A stretch of DNA of 64,000 bases from Coccinella septempunctata (taxonomy: Eukaryota > Arthropoda > Insecta > Coleoptera > Coccinellidae). The translations under genes were made by a program, and so were the position numbers. The notes below the pieces were generated by a model that did no database searches, had not been told where the DNA came from, and was given only the letters and a program-made list of their open reading frames with translations. The stretch covers positions 15,415,001 through 15,479,000 of the forward strand of contig NC_058198.1 of the NCBI RefSeq assembly GCF_907165205.1. Reading direction: 5' to 3'. Below, in pieces: positions 9,018-19,328 of this stretch. Every line of letters starts with the position of its first letter. Within the stretch, counting starts at the first letter, position 1.

Positions 9018-10737
9018 TCATTAAGAATATGCTGTAAATTCAAATATCAGACTTGCACTCCAATATTATGAATTTTCCATTTCTTGATCGCAGGTCAAGG
9101 AGCGTTCAGTCTGTTACGCATAGTACTTAAAACAGTACTGTTGTCTTTTCTCTACATCTAACAATTTTCAATTTTTTTCGAAGTTAATACTTCATTTTGA
9201 ATAAAGAGCGCGGGCTGGAGTTACAAATCCTACAAAAGTTTTCATTTTATAGGTTTCTCCTTCTTCCTAAAAATCTCAATGTAGTCATTTACATTGAAAA
9301 GTTTGATATTAGGATCTTCTTTTCTTCTAATAGATGTCATATTCAGAATCTCCTTCAGAATGAAAGACCTCGTCAAGCGTTTTCTCAGATTTCCGTTCGA
9401 CACATACTGCTTTTTTTCTCCAACATCGGAATTTATTTTCTTCACGACCTTTTGGCTATGTTCATCTTGATAACCTTCTCTTCTTGCAGCCTGAGTGTCG
9501 GATTTTTTCTGCGGAACTTTTCCTCTTTTTCGTTCTCCTACATGTGACTTCAGAAAATTCCTGATTTGAACTGTTCTCCTCAAGTCAATTTGTTTAGACT
9601 TCAATTTTTCCCATTCTCAAGATCTTCTTTCTGTCCATCTCGTCTTCCACAATGAAAAAAATATTTAAGTATGAAACGATAAAATTCGATAGTATCAAAG
9701 TTAAAAAATGTAAACCACAACACAATATTTGCAGCACGAAGCACATTCACAACTGAATACTTTGTACATCTACTCCGCTGTTATATAGCCCCTCTACCAT
9801 CCCTCCCTAGCACCCCACCACCCAATTGCCGTTCCGTCGTCTGATTCGATATTAGATTGCTGTGACTTAAAATTTCTATGGAATCAACGTATTACATTCG
9901 TTCAATTTAACTGTCACACGTCGGACTGATTGTTGATTTATCCTTAACTTCCTATGACCAATTTTAAAGTGTTACTTTTATTAGTTGTATGATGAGCCTT
10001 GAGAAAGGAACAAAATAGTTCCGATACGTTGGCGAATTCATAAGAGATTGTTTTTCAACCTGTCCAAATTCCTGCGATATTTTACTTATTGTGTTCAATC
10101 CATTATTTATGATACCTAAAAAGAACATATAAAATATTTTGTTATTTTGTGATACTTGAGCCTAACACTAAAAATACCTGAAATTATAGAGTGTTTTATA
10201 AAATTATGAGTTTATGAAACATATGCGAATTTATATGATAATTGTCCAGAGTATTTTTCTTACAGAAAGAATATACTATATTACTGTTTATTTTTTCAAA
10301 CGTTTCTGATATTATGAAATGATGAAATATCAACAATTGAAAAGTATAAGTTATCGATACAGATAATAACTATCTGGATAAGCAAGTATTGAAGCGCATT
10401 AGTATTTCAATTCTTAAGTTTGTTTGAAATCTCGCTGCTCCAAACAATATTTCAAAATTAATAATTCCTAGAGAATTCTTTTTCATCATTTACATTCACG
10501 TTGTAGATGGTATACACGTTTTTCCTGAGGAAATAAAAACTATAGAAAGAATGTCCCTGAATAGATTTAACGACTCTGATGTATATGCAGAAATCCATGT
10601 AGGTTCCTATATATAAGTACAGAATCGTTATTTTTTATTTTCACCCTAATTATACGGAGCACTACTATCTACTTCATGAATTTCATTTTCAATGTCTTAA
10701 CCGGAAAACCGAAAAATTTTGAGTATATAATAATGAA

Positions 10738-10782
<45 letters not shown>

Positions 10783-11158
10783 AAAATGAAATATTCTCAT
10801 ATTATAAGAGCTAAAAACTTGGTTTCTTAAAAAACGGCATGGATTCCCCATCGAGTAACATGTGACTCTGGTGACATGACATTGAATTTTCCAAGATTTC
10901 CAACTTTCAGTATGCTTTAACGATAGAATGGTGCAACATTCAGGAATTGTTGTCGAAGTCTTAATGTATTTTTAACAGCATATCCACCAAAAAATTCTTT
11001 CGTTTCGTACTTTCATCGAAAAAAATTTGTTTAAATGAAAACCTCTATTTAAGTCGAATTATGATCCAGCTTATCCTTACTATGCCCAAAATTGACAAGG
11101 TATTCCTGGATACGGAATATTCTGCTAACGTTTTTCAAAATGGGGAATTATAGGGAAA
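9018..11158 (-). repeat. LR segment, minus orientation
   Basis: This is the reverse complement of LR from the 3' repeat blocks to the unit start (equivalent to 20060 down to 17893). It contains the LR ORF (decayed), its TATA/G-rich promoter region near 9790-9830, a hammerhead-like hairpin near 10000-10035 and an AAAT microsatellite at 10738-10781. It ends where the LINE-Z tail begins. Confidence 0.88.
9242..9749 (-). pseudogene. LR 169-codon ORF, frameshifted copy
   Basis: The C-terminal ~120 codons match the intact copies (SKQIDLRRTVQIRNFLKSHV to RKKEKPIK). A 5-bp loss near 9612 separates them from the N-terminal part, so the protein cannot be made as in other copies. The promoter and first ATG upstream are retained. 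Confidence 0.8.
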
Positions 11159-11322
11159 TTATTATTATTATTATTATTGAACTCTTTATTGCATTAAAAC
11201 AAGTTTCATACATTTTTATAGAATTGTGCAAAAGGTGGACATATCGCCATGCAATTTCTTCCTGCCAACCAGAAATAATCTATTAAAGAAACTTATATCT
11301 AAAAACAAGAATACCTGACCTA
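11159..11322 (-). mobile_element. LINE-Z 3' tail fragment
   Basis: An ATT microsatellite (the element's AAT tail) and about 140 bases of LINE-Z 3' UTR match 17735-17892 in reverse. The fragment is cut at its inner end by the Penelope-like element, where the RT frame runs into it. It shows that this LR unit boundary once held the same LINE-Z insertion as three others in the window. Confidence 0.85.
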
Positions 11323-12401
11323 ACTTCTTTGTGTGTTTTCCTGAGAAAATAGATCTTGGGGGAGACGCTATTGTGAGAAATAAGTGATTTATAATCGGCC
11401 TCTGATATCTTTCCATCACTTTTTAGAATTTTCAAAAATTTGTTCACTCTGTCCTGCAACCTCTTGGTGGGGTCAACAGTCACTATTAGGTACGTCATCT
11501 CATCACTCAACATATTTTCGGCTTCATTCATGTACTCGTCTTTGTACATCAATACAGTACTGTTGCCCTTATCTGATGCGCAAATAATAATCTCTGGATG
11601 GTCTCTAACAAATTTCGTTGTGCCAGAGTAGTGCCCTGCTAGGGGGTCACTTCGTTGTCCTCTATTTCTTAAAAAATTATTGATTATTCCCACACACCTA
11701 GCTCTAATTGAGTTTCTTTCAACCTCACTATCGGTAATGTTCTGGGTGAAATGTTCTATGTCCTTAATGAGCTCCAACTTAGGTATCTGCTTAGGGATAA
11801 TAGCATGCTTAGGGCCCAAACTTAGAGTGGATTTTACCTCCTGGGGTATATCAACAGTTGTATAGTTGATGATAAAAGTATCAGACTCCATGATGGTAGA
11901 GGGCTGTACCTGTGCCCCCTCCAATCTACTCAGCTTTCTGACATTTCTAGACTTTGTTTCATGAAAAGTGGAAAGAAAAACACTCTCCGCCAAATTCCTA
12001 ACACCGATGAATGTTGTAGGATCCAACAAACTCTGCAAGACCTGGATGACCACTTTTATGGAGTTTTCGGTTCTTGTCTTCTTCCACAGTGAAATCTTGA
12101 TCTCAATATTAAGAATAGACTTGCGAAATCTGTTCATACACTTTTCAACCAACTTCGTGTAGGGATGCTCCTCTATCTGCAAGGTGTGAACCTGCCTTAT
12201 ATTACCGATTATATGTTCGGGAAAAACATGCCTCCCTCTACATTGTAACAAGAAAACAACTCTATTTTTTAACGAAGCCAGTTTTTTGTTCAAGTTCACA
12301 AAGGCTTTACATCTACGGCAAACGTCCCCACCATATATCTCCCTGATGTTGTGGAATAATCCCCCCGGTGACATATTAATAGTATTTGCATCCATGTTCA
12401 T
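11323..12401 (-). pseudogene. Penelope-like reverse transcriptase, N-terminal half (copy 1)
   Basis: From the ATG at 12401 the frame encodes a Penelope-family N-terminal region and the first RT motifs: LSLGPKHAIIPKQIPKLEL, then ICASDKGNSTVLMYKDEY and SPKIYFLRKTHKE. It then runs into LINE-Z 3' UTR sequence, so the RT catalytic YxDD motif and the GIY-YIG endonuclease are missing. PLE proteins normally exceed 700 residues, so this is a 3'-truncated copy. An intron and a hammerhead-like hairpin lie just upstream. The plus-strand copy at 13.5 kb is nearly identical and head-to-head with it. Confidence 0.85.
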
Positions 12402-12463
12402 CAAACTGAAGAAAGATAGCAGGAATTTGGACACTTATTATTCAAAAATTTTATTCAAAATTT

Positions 12464-12500
12464 GCCGACGTTTCGGAGAAGCATTTCTCCTTTCTCAAGG
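12464..12500 (-). ncRNA. Hammerhead-like hairpin in PLE leader (copy 1)
   Basis: On the minus strand CCTTGAGAAAGG is followed by a stem GGAGAA/TTCTCC with a 4-base loop and then CGAAACGTC. The GAAAC after the stem matches hammerhead domain 3, and PLEs are known to carry hammerhead motifs. The first core box reads CTTGAGA instead of CTGANGA, so catalysis is doubtful. Confidence 0.4.
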
Positions 12501-12564
12501 CTGTGGGAAACAAGTAAACATTAACGTTTAACATAGGAGACGAAAGCCATGACAAAGCACTCAC
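12501..12564 (-). other. Putative 64-bp spliceosomal intron in PLE leader (copy 1)
   Basis: It begins AAG|GTGAGT and ends TTTCCCACAG on the minus strand. The same 64-bp interval is present in the plus-strand copy (13416-13479). PLEs are unusual among retroelements in retaining introns in their leader. The intron lies immediately before the hammerhead-like hairpin. Confidence 0.5.
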
Positions 12565-12864
12565 CTTATTTTATTCTATTTAAAGAAGAAATTTTTGAAT
12601 CGTCAAACATGAGAAAAATAAGTTGGACATTCGCCAGATATTGTCACAAAATTGTTGATCTAGAAAGATTTTTTGTTGAGTTCTGTTACGTGGGTAAATT
12701 TGAAGACTATTATAAGAGTCGAGGTTAAAAAGGGGACTAACACAGAATACATTTTCTTCTTCTTTTTTTCTCTGGGTTAGTGGTATGTCACAGCTGTCAA
12801 CGCCATCTATGCTAAGATAAAACAAACAGAACATTGCACAAAGTTGTTAACAAACCGAGCAAAA

Positions 12865-13080
12865 CTACATGTTAGCTATGAGGCTATGGTACATCGAGCT
12901 TAAGTCTTGCGTGTCCTCTCTAAAATTCACCGTGCACTGTCTTTGTATGTGTATCATTTCACTATTGAGTCTTCTATTATAGCCTGATTCTTTGTCCAAT
13001 ATGGAAACATTCGAGAAGTCAAAACTATGTGAATTCACTATTGCATGTGTGGCTAGTGCTGTCCTCTGTGTACTTTTCAT
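12865..13080 (-). pseudogene. Penelope-like GIY-YIG endonuclease C-terminal fragment
   Basis: About 70 residues match the conserved end of PLE proteins: TALATHAIVNSHSFDFSNV, then ILDKESGYNRRLNSEMIHIQ and EDTQDLSSMYHSLI. On the minus strand it precedes the leader and RT of copy 1, so one PLE 3' end runs head-to-tail into the next 5' end. This is the tandem arrangement typical of PLEs. The GIY and YIG residues themselves are not in this fragment. Confidence 0.75.
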
Positions 13081-13210
13081 TCATTCATTCATTCATTGCT
13101 GTATCCCGTTACCGGGAATAAATCTACAAAAAGAAGAAGAAGAAAAAAAAAAAATCGAACAGATTTGTAACTTCTTAGTGCTAGTTGCGACTGTGTGCCC
13201 TCCTGTGACT
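13081..13210. other. Centre between inverted PLE arms
   Basis: A CATT microsatellite (13078-13097), a GAA/A-rich tract and about 60 bases of unremarkable sequence separate the PLE 3' fragment from the plus-strand arm. No gene is visible. Arm similarity with 12434-12768 begins at about 13211. Confidence 0.6.
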
Positions 13211-13415
13211 AAAAAAAGAAAAAGAAAATGTATTCTGTGTTAGTCCCCTTTTTAACCTCGACTCTTATAATAGTCTTCAAATTTACCCATGTAACAGAAC
13301 TCAACAAAAAATCTTTCTAGATCAACAATTTTGTGACAATATCTGGCGAATGTCCAACTCATTTTTCTCATGTTTGACGATTCAAAAATTTCTTCTTTAA
13401 ATAGAATAAAATAAG

Positions 13416-13479
13416 GTGAGTGCTTTGTCATGGCTTTCGTCTCCTATGTTAAACGTTAATATTTACTTGTTTCCCACAG
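13416..13479 (+). other. Putative 64-bp spliceosomal intron in PLE leader (copy 2)
   Basis: Donor AAG|GTGAGT and acceptor TTTCCCACAG frame a 64-bp interval that matches the minus-strand copy. The downstream exon starts directly with the hammerhead-like hairpin. Confidence 0.5.
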
Positions 13480-13516
13480 CCTTGAGAAAGGAGAAATGCT
13501 TCTCCGAAACGTCGGC
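13480..13516 (+). ncRNA. Hammerhead-like hairpin in PLE leader (copy 2)
   Basis: Same layout as at 12464-12500: CTTGAGAAA, stem GGAGAA/TTCTCC, then CGAAACGTCGGC. It is followed 25-50 bases later by GTCCAAATTCCTGC, a string also found at the same relative place next to the LR hairpin. Confidence 0.4.
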
Positions 13517-13578
13517 AAATTTTGAATAAAATTTTTGAATAATAAGTGTCCAAATTCCTGCTATCTTTCTTCAGTTTG

Positions 13579-14930
13579 ATGAACATGGATGCAAATACTA
13601 TTAATATGTCACCGGGGGGATTATTCCACAACATCAGGGAGATATATGGTGGGGACGTTTGCCGTAGATGTAAAGCCTTTGTGAACTTGAACAAAAAACT
13701 GGCATCGTTAAAAAATAGAGTTGTTTTCTTGTTACAATGTAGAGGGAGGCATGTTTTTCCCGAACATATAATCGGTAATATAAGGCAGGTTCACACCTTG
13801 CAGATAGGGGAGCATCCCTACACGAAGTTGGTTGAAAAGTGTATGAACAGATTTCGCAAGTCTATTCTTAATATTGAGATCAAGATTTCACTGTGGAAGA
13901 AGACAAGAACCGAAAACTCCATAAAAGTGGTCATCCAGGTCTTGCAGAGTTTGTTGGATCCTACAACATTCATCGGTGTTAGGAATTTGGCGGAGAGTGT
14001 TTTTCTTTCCACTTTTCATGAAACAAAGTCTAGAAATGTCAGAAAGCTGAGTAGATTGGAGGGGGCACAGGTACAGCCCTTTACCATCATGGAGTCTGAT
14101 ACTTTTATCATGAACTATACAACTGTTGATATACCCCAAGAGGTAAAATCCACTCTAAGTTTGGGCCCTAAGCATGGTATTATCCCTAAGCAGATACCTA
14201 AGTTGGAGCTCATTAAGGACATAGAACATTTCACCCAGAACATTACCGATAGTGAGGTTGAAAGAAACTCAATTAGAGCTAGGTGTGGGAATAATCAATA
14301 ATTTTTTAAGAAATAGAGGACAACGAAGTGACCCCCTAGCAGGGCACTACTCTGCCACAACGAAATTTGTTAGAGAACATCCAGAGATTATTATTTGCGC
14401 ATCAGATAAGGGCAACAGTACTGTATTGATGTACAGAGACGAGTACATGAATGAAGCCGAAAATATGTTGAGTGATGAGATGACGTACCTAATAGTGACT
14501 GTTGACCCCACCAAGAGGTTGCAGGACAGAGTGAACAAATTTTTGAAAATTCTAAAAAGTGATGGAAAGATATCAGAGGCCGATTATAAATCACTTATTT
14601 CTCACAATAGCGTCTCCCCCAAAATCTATTTTCTCAGGAAAACACACAAAGAAGGGTTAAAACTCAGACCTATAGTTAGTTGTATCAATTCACCCACTCA
14701 TAAGATAGGAAGATACATACACACCATCCTTAATGGTGTTCTTTCCACGTCAGTTTATAATGTCAAGAACTCGCATACTTTGGTGGAGGAGCTGAGACTG
14801 ATCGAGGTACCAGATGATTATGTGCTCATATCTCTGGACGTGGTATCTTTGTTTACGAACATTCCTAAAAGTTTGGTGAAGACAGCGTTGACACAGAGCT
14901 GGCACTACATTAGAAATTTTACAGTCCTAT
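13579..14930 (+). pseudogene. Penelope-like reverse transcriptase, N-terminal half (copy 2)
   Basis: The ATG at 13579 follows an acceptor-like TTCTTCAG. The frame matches copy 1 to about 14285, where loss of two bases shifts the frame. The following frame continues with SDKGNSTVLMYRDEY, then IYFLRKTHKEGLKLRPIVSC and DYVLISLDVVSLFTNIPKSL, which are PLE RT motifs up to motif A. It ends at LR sequence at 14931, before the catalytic YxDD. The protein would act in target-primed copying of PLE RNA but is inactive here. Confidence 0.87.
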
Positions 14931-15179
14931 CTAATCTAAACAGCAAATGAAGTTGGACGGCCAAAAACTTGCATAAGTTTGACTATGTCTAATTTCGACA
15001 TTATTTTGGCGATATTTTATTTTCACTTTACTGAATGTCACTTGCATTGGTTATTTTTTTTTTAATATCTTCTTTTCGTACTGGGCGTGAATATAATTTC
15101 CGATTTTCGTCTTAAATTTTGGAGATAGTGAGGCCTTACAAATGTTTTAGTGTGACTTTCGGACTAATATCAAGTTATT
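14931..15179 (+). repeat. LR fragment (end of a unit)
   Basis: This is equivalent to LR 21567-21830, from TATCTAATCTAAACAGC to CAAGTTATTT. It is the last 250 bases of an LR unit and is followed by LINE-Z at the unit boundary. Confidence 0.88.
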
Positions 15180-17892
15180 TATTTTTTGGTGAGTTGGAGT
15201 TTGTATTGGACGAAATTTTTGCTTGTTATTCGGATGTGATCATGATGGGGGACATGAATAATTGCATGATTCAGAATTCTGCCCGTTCGAGGGCGATGAG
15301 GAACATATTGGAATCCTATAACCTAAAACTAGTGAATAACAGGCCCACGCATCACAGTGCTACCTGTGATACGTTACTCGACTTGTTTATAACGTCTATA
15401 CCTAACAGGGTGGTTGCCAGTGGGCAACAGCATGCTTATCAATTTTCTCGTCATGACCTGGTGTTTGCTGGATTTAAACTCAAATGCCCTAAACCTAAGC
15501 CTCGAGTTATTAAATGTCGGAATTTAGGAGTGTCGATCTGGCGAGGCTGGTTCAAACTGCGAGGGCTGCTGATTGGGAATCGGTTTATCAAGCTCCTACT
15601 TTGGATGCAAAGGTGGCTATTTTTAATGAATTAATATTAAAAATCTACGACGAATTAGCGCCCCTGAAACTCATTAAGGTTAGACATTCTCCATGCCCCT
15701 GGTTAACTGAAGAGATCAAGAATGCAATGAAATGTCGTGACAGGTTGAAGGCCTTCTACATCGCGAATCCTACCGAAGTAAATAGGGAACACTATCGTAC
15801 TGCGAGGAACACTTGCAATCGGATGTGCAGGAGTGCAAAGAGAGATTATCTCCACGAAAATCTTAATGGCGCACCACCAAGGAAGGTCTGGCAGACTTTG
15901 CGCTCAGTTGGGGTGGGCGAGAGGCACAGCCCACCTTGTGCAAATTTTGATCCCTCTCTGCTTGCCCGGCATTTTGCGAATTCTGGTACTAGGATTAATG
16001 AAAGTATTAAGACAAATACATTGATGAAGTTAAGCTCATGTTCTCCACCAGGTAGTGTGTTCGATTTTATGCCCATTAATGAAGACGATGTTAAGTCTGC
16101 TCTGGGAGAGGTTGGTTCAGGGTCGGTTGGTTCCGATGGTATTGGAGTGGGCCTTCTGAGGCTCATTGCGAATGAGATTCTTCCTGTGCTCTCACATATC
16201 TACAATATTTCAATTCAAACTGGCATTTTTCCTAGTGCATGGAAATATGCTAAAATCATTCCCATACCTAAGTGCCAAAATCCCACGAGTCCAGGGGACT
16301 TTAGACCCATTTCCATACTCCCTACTCTATCTAAAATTTTTGAAAAGATCATTAAAGGCCAAATTATTAACTATTTGAATAATAATAATCTTCATAATTG
16401 CTATCAGTCGGGGTTTCGCCAAAAACGCAGCACGACAACTGCCCTTACTAAAATAACTGATGATATCAGCGTGGCCATGGATAATAAACTACTCACTGTT
16501 TTAGTTCTCTTAGACTTTAGTAAGGCCTTCGACTCTCTCGACTTCGATATACTTTTGGCCAGGCTGCGTCTGCTGGGTTTTGCTGAGCATACCATAGCCT
16601 TCTTCTACTCTTATCTGAAGGATCGCGAAATATCCGTTGAGATAGATGGCAGCTCCTCTGATTGGGTGACTGTGTTTTCAGGTGTTCTGCAGGGGAGCGT
16701 GTTGGGTCCTCTTTTATTCTCTATTTACGTCTCCTCGCGGACTGATTCCTTGGACATTAAATTTCACCTTTTCGCAGATGACCTACAAATATATATCCAC
16801 ACTTCCGTTGAAGATTTCTCGGCTAGTATCGAAAATTTAAACAGGAATCTCTTACGACTGTCTGTCGTCGCTGAGAGCTTAGGTCTGACTCTAAATACTA
16901 CCAAAACTAAGTCGATCATTATCGGTACTAAACGAAACTTGGGTTTGATCGACAAAGTAAATAATAAAATTGTCCTCAACGATGTTGTTGTTCCCTACTC
17001 CAATGAGGTTAGAAACCTTGGTATCTTATTGGACGAAACTCTATCCTGGAATAATCAGATTGCTTCTATCAGTTCAAGAGTCTTCTGTATCTTGCATCAA
17101 CTCCGACTTTTAAACAACTTCTTGCCCTTCGAAACCAGGAAAACATTATTCTTCTCTCTCGTACTTCCTATACTCGATTATGCTGACGTAGCCTAAATGG
17201 GTCTCACAAACACACAGCTGATGAAACTGGAGCGGTTACAAAATGCAGGTGTACGATTTGTCTACAACTTAAGGAAATTTGATCATATAAGTCAATTCAG
17301 GCAAAATATGGGATTGCTACCCATCAAACAACGTCGAATTTGGCATCTTCTTTTACTGGGGTTCAAGGTGTTGAGGTCCCGCGAGCCTGAATACCTGTAT
17401 GATTATCTTAGTCTTCTGGGAGATGGGGTCCGTCAGACAAGGGCACTCTATAACTTGACCTTGAGGATACCACTCCACTCGACTAATGTTTGCTCGAATA
17501 GATTCACAGTTCTGTTTCCCCGGCTCTGGAATCGCCTCCCTCCGGATATCGTTCGGAAGGTAACTTACCTTTCATTTAGGTTTTTCCTCAGGAGATATTT
17601 AAGTGCTTCACCCATCACACTTACTTGATACCCATGTTTAATATGGTCCCTTTCTTCGGCGACGTCTATCCTTCTCCCTCCCATTCCCCTTTCTCCCTAT
17701 TTTGGAGCAGGTTGAACTGAATTTAAGTTAGGTCAGGTATTCTTGTTTTTAGATATAAGTTTCTTTAATAGATTATTTCTGGTTGGCAGGAAGAAATTGC
17801 ATGGCGATATGTCCACCTTTTGCACAATTCTATAAAAATGTATGAAACTTGTTTTAATGCAACAAAGAATTCAATAATAATAATAATAATAA
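15180..17892 (+). mobile_element. LINE-Z copy 1, 5'-truncated
   Basis: The element starts inside the endonuclease domain, carries a complete RT, a ~260-bp 3' UTR and an AAT microsatellite tail. It lies between CAAGTTATTT and TTCCGTATAATTCCCC of LR; the uninterrupted junction is present at 21.83 kb and 46.3 kb. The target duplication is at most a few A/T bases. Copies at 36.06 and 49.65 kb occupy the same LR site with the same truncation, so they descend from one insertion. Confidence 0.92.
15236..17628 (+). pseudogene. LINE-Z endonuclease/RT, copy 1, one frameshift and shared stop
   Basis: The endonuclease C-terminal half (VIMMGDMNNCMIQ, TCDTLLDLFITSI, FSRHDLVFAGF) is followed by RT: DFRPISILPTLSKIFEKII, then QSGFRQKRSTTTAL, LVLLDFSKAFDSLDFDIL, a GVLQGSVLGPLLFSIYV block and HLFADDLQIY. 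A 1-base loss near 15529 splits the frame. An in-frame TAA at 17194-17196 precedes the C-terminal 143 codons; the same stop occurs in all three copies. The QG motif has GVLQG where copies at 36 and 51 kb have GVPQG. Confidence 0.9.
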
Positions 17893-18265
17893 TTTCCGTA
17901 TAATTCCCCATTTTGAAAAACGTTAGCAGAATATTCCGTATCCAGGAATACCTTGTCAATTTTGGGCATAGTAAGGATAAGCTGGATCATAATTCGACTT
18001 GAATAGAGGTTTTCATTTAAACAAATTTTTTTCGATGAAAGTACGAAACGAAAGAATTTTTTGGTGGATATGCTGTTAAAAATACATTATGACTTCGACA
18101 ACAATTCCTGAATGTTGCACCATTCTATCGTTAAAGCATACTGAAAGTTGGAAATCTTGGAAAATCCAATGTCATGTCACCAGAGTCACATATTACTCGA
18201 TGGGGAATCCATGCCGTTTTTTAAGAAACCAAGTTTTTAGCTCTTATAATATGAGAATATTTCAT

Positions 18266-18268
18266 TTT

Positions 18269-18299
<31 letters not shown>

Positions 18300-18350
18300 C
18301 ATTTATTTATTTATTTAATTATTTATTTATTTATTTATTCATTATAATAT
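18266..18350. repeat. TTTA microsatellite in LR
   Basis: About 18 TTTA units with a few TTCA and TTAA interruptions. Length differs in every LR copy (10738, 22203, 39150, 46694, 49207 and 56400 regions), so it can be used to tell copies apart. Confidence 0.9.
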
Positions 18351-19040
18351 ACTAAAAACTTTTCGGTTTCCCGGTTAAGACCTTGAAAATGAAATTCATG
18401 AAGTAGATAGTAGTGCTCCGTATAATTAGGGTGAAAACAAAAAATAACGATTCTGTACTTATATATAGGAACCTACATGGAATTCTGCATATACATCAGA
18501 GTCGTTAAATCTATTCAGGGACATTCTTTCTATAGTTTTATTTCCTCAGGAAAAACGTGTATACCATCTTCAACGTGAATGTAAATGATGAAAAAGAATT
18601 CTCTAGAAATTATTAATTTTGAAATATTGTTTGGAGCAGCGAGATTTGAAACAAACTTAAGAATTGAAATACTAATGCGCTTCAATACTTGTTTATCCAC
18701 ATAGTCATTATCTGTATCGATAACTTATACTTTTCAATTGTTGATATTTTATCATTTCATAATATCAGAAACGTTTGAAAAAATAAACAGTAATATAGTA
18801 TATTCTTTCTGTAAGAAAAATACTCTGGACAATTATCATTTAAATTCTCATATATTTCATAAACTCATAATTATATAAAACACTCTATAATTTTAGGTAT
18901 TTTTAGTGTTAGGCTCAAGTATCACAAAATAACAAAATATTTTATATGTTCTTTTTAGGTATCATAAATAATGGATTGAACACTATAAGTAAAATATCGC
19001 AGGAATTTGGACAGGTTGAAAAACAATCTCTTATGAATTC

Positions 19041-19080
19041 GCCAACGTTTCGGAACTATTTTGTTCCTTTCTCAAGGCTC
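19041..19080 (-). ncRNA. Hammerhead-like hairpin in LR
   Basis: On the minus strand CCTTGAGAAA is followed by stem GGAAC/GTTCC with a 6-base loop and then CGAAACGTTGGC. The layout and the following GTCCAAATTCCTGC match the PLE leader at 13480-13556. The first core box is not a canonical CTGANGA. In the copies near 10020, 22950 and 39895 GAAACG is changed to GATACG. Confidence 0.4.
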
Positions 19081-19251
19081 ATCATACAACTAATAAAAGT
19101 AACACTTTAAAATTGGTCATAGGAAGTTAAGGATAAATCAACAAACAGTCCGACGTGTGACAGTTAAATTGAACGAATGTAATACATTGATTCCATAGAA
19201 ATTTCAAGTCACAGCAATCTAATATCGAATCAGACGACGGAACGGGCAATT

Positions 19252-19274
19252 GGGTGGTGGGGTGCTAGGGAGGG
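19252..19274 (+). promoter_or_regulatory. G-quadruplex motif upstream of LR TATA box
   Basis: Four G-runs of three or more (GGG-TGGT-GGGG-TGCTA-GGG-A-GGG) with short loops fit the standard G-quadruplex pattern. A fifth run lies at 19283-19286, directly before the TATA box. The surrounding DNA is strongly A+T-rich, so the block stands out. It is kept in all LR copies with a promoter; the 33.48 kb copy has one G changed to C. Confidence 0.6.
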
Positions 19275-19287
19275 ATGGTAGAGGGGC

Positions 19288-19323
19288 TATATAACAGCGG
19301 AGTAGATGTACAAAGTATTCAGT
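19288..19323 (+). promoter_or_regulatory. LR RNA polymerase II core promoter (TATA + Inr)
   Basis: TATATAA at 19288-19294 is followed 33 bases later by TCAGT (19319-19323, A at 19321), matching the arthropod initiator and the usual TATA-to-start distance. The first ATG of the LR ORF is only 8 bases downstream of the predicted start. The same arrangement occurs in every LR copy that retains this region. Confidence 0.65.
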
Positions 19324-19328
19324 TGTGA

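Noticed and set aside
15119..15235. LINE-Z start codon in LR sequence
   Set aside because: The frame opens in LR (MEIVRPYKCF…) and passes into truncated LINE-Z by chance; the true LINE-Z start is missing.
18089..18355. Frame starting MTSTTIPECCTILSL in LR (also 22018, 38969, 46457, 49203)
   Set aside because: It runs into the TTTA microsatellite and has no independent support.
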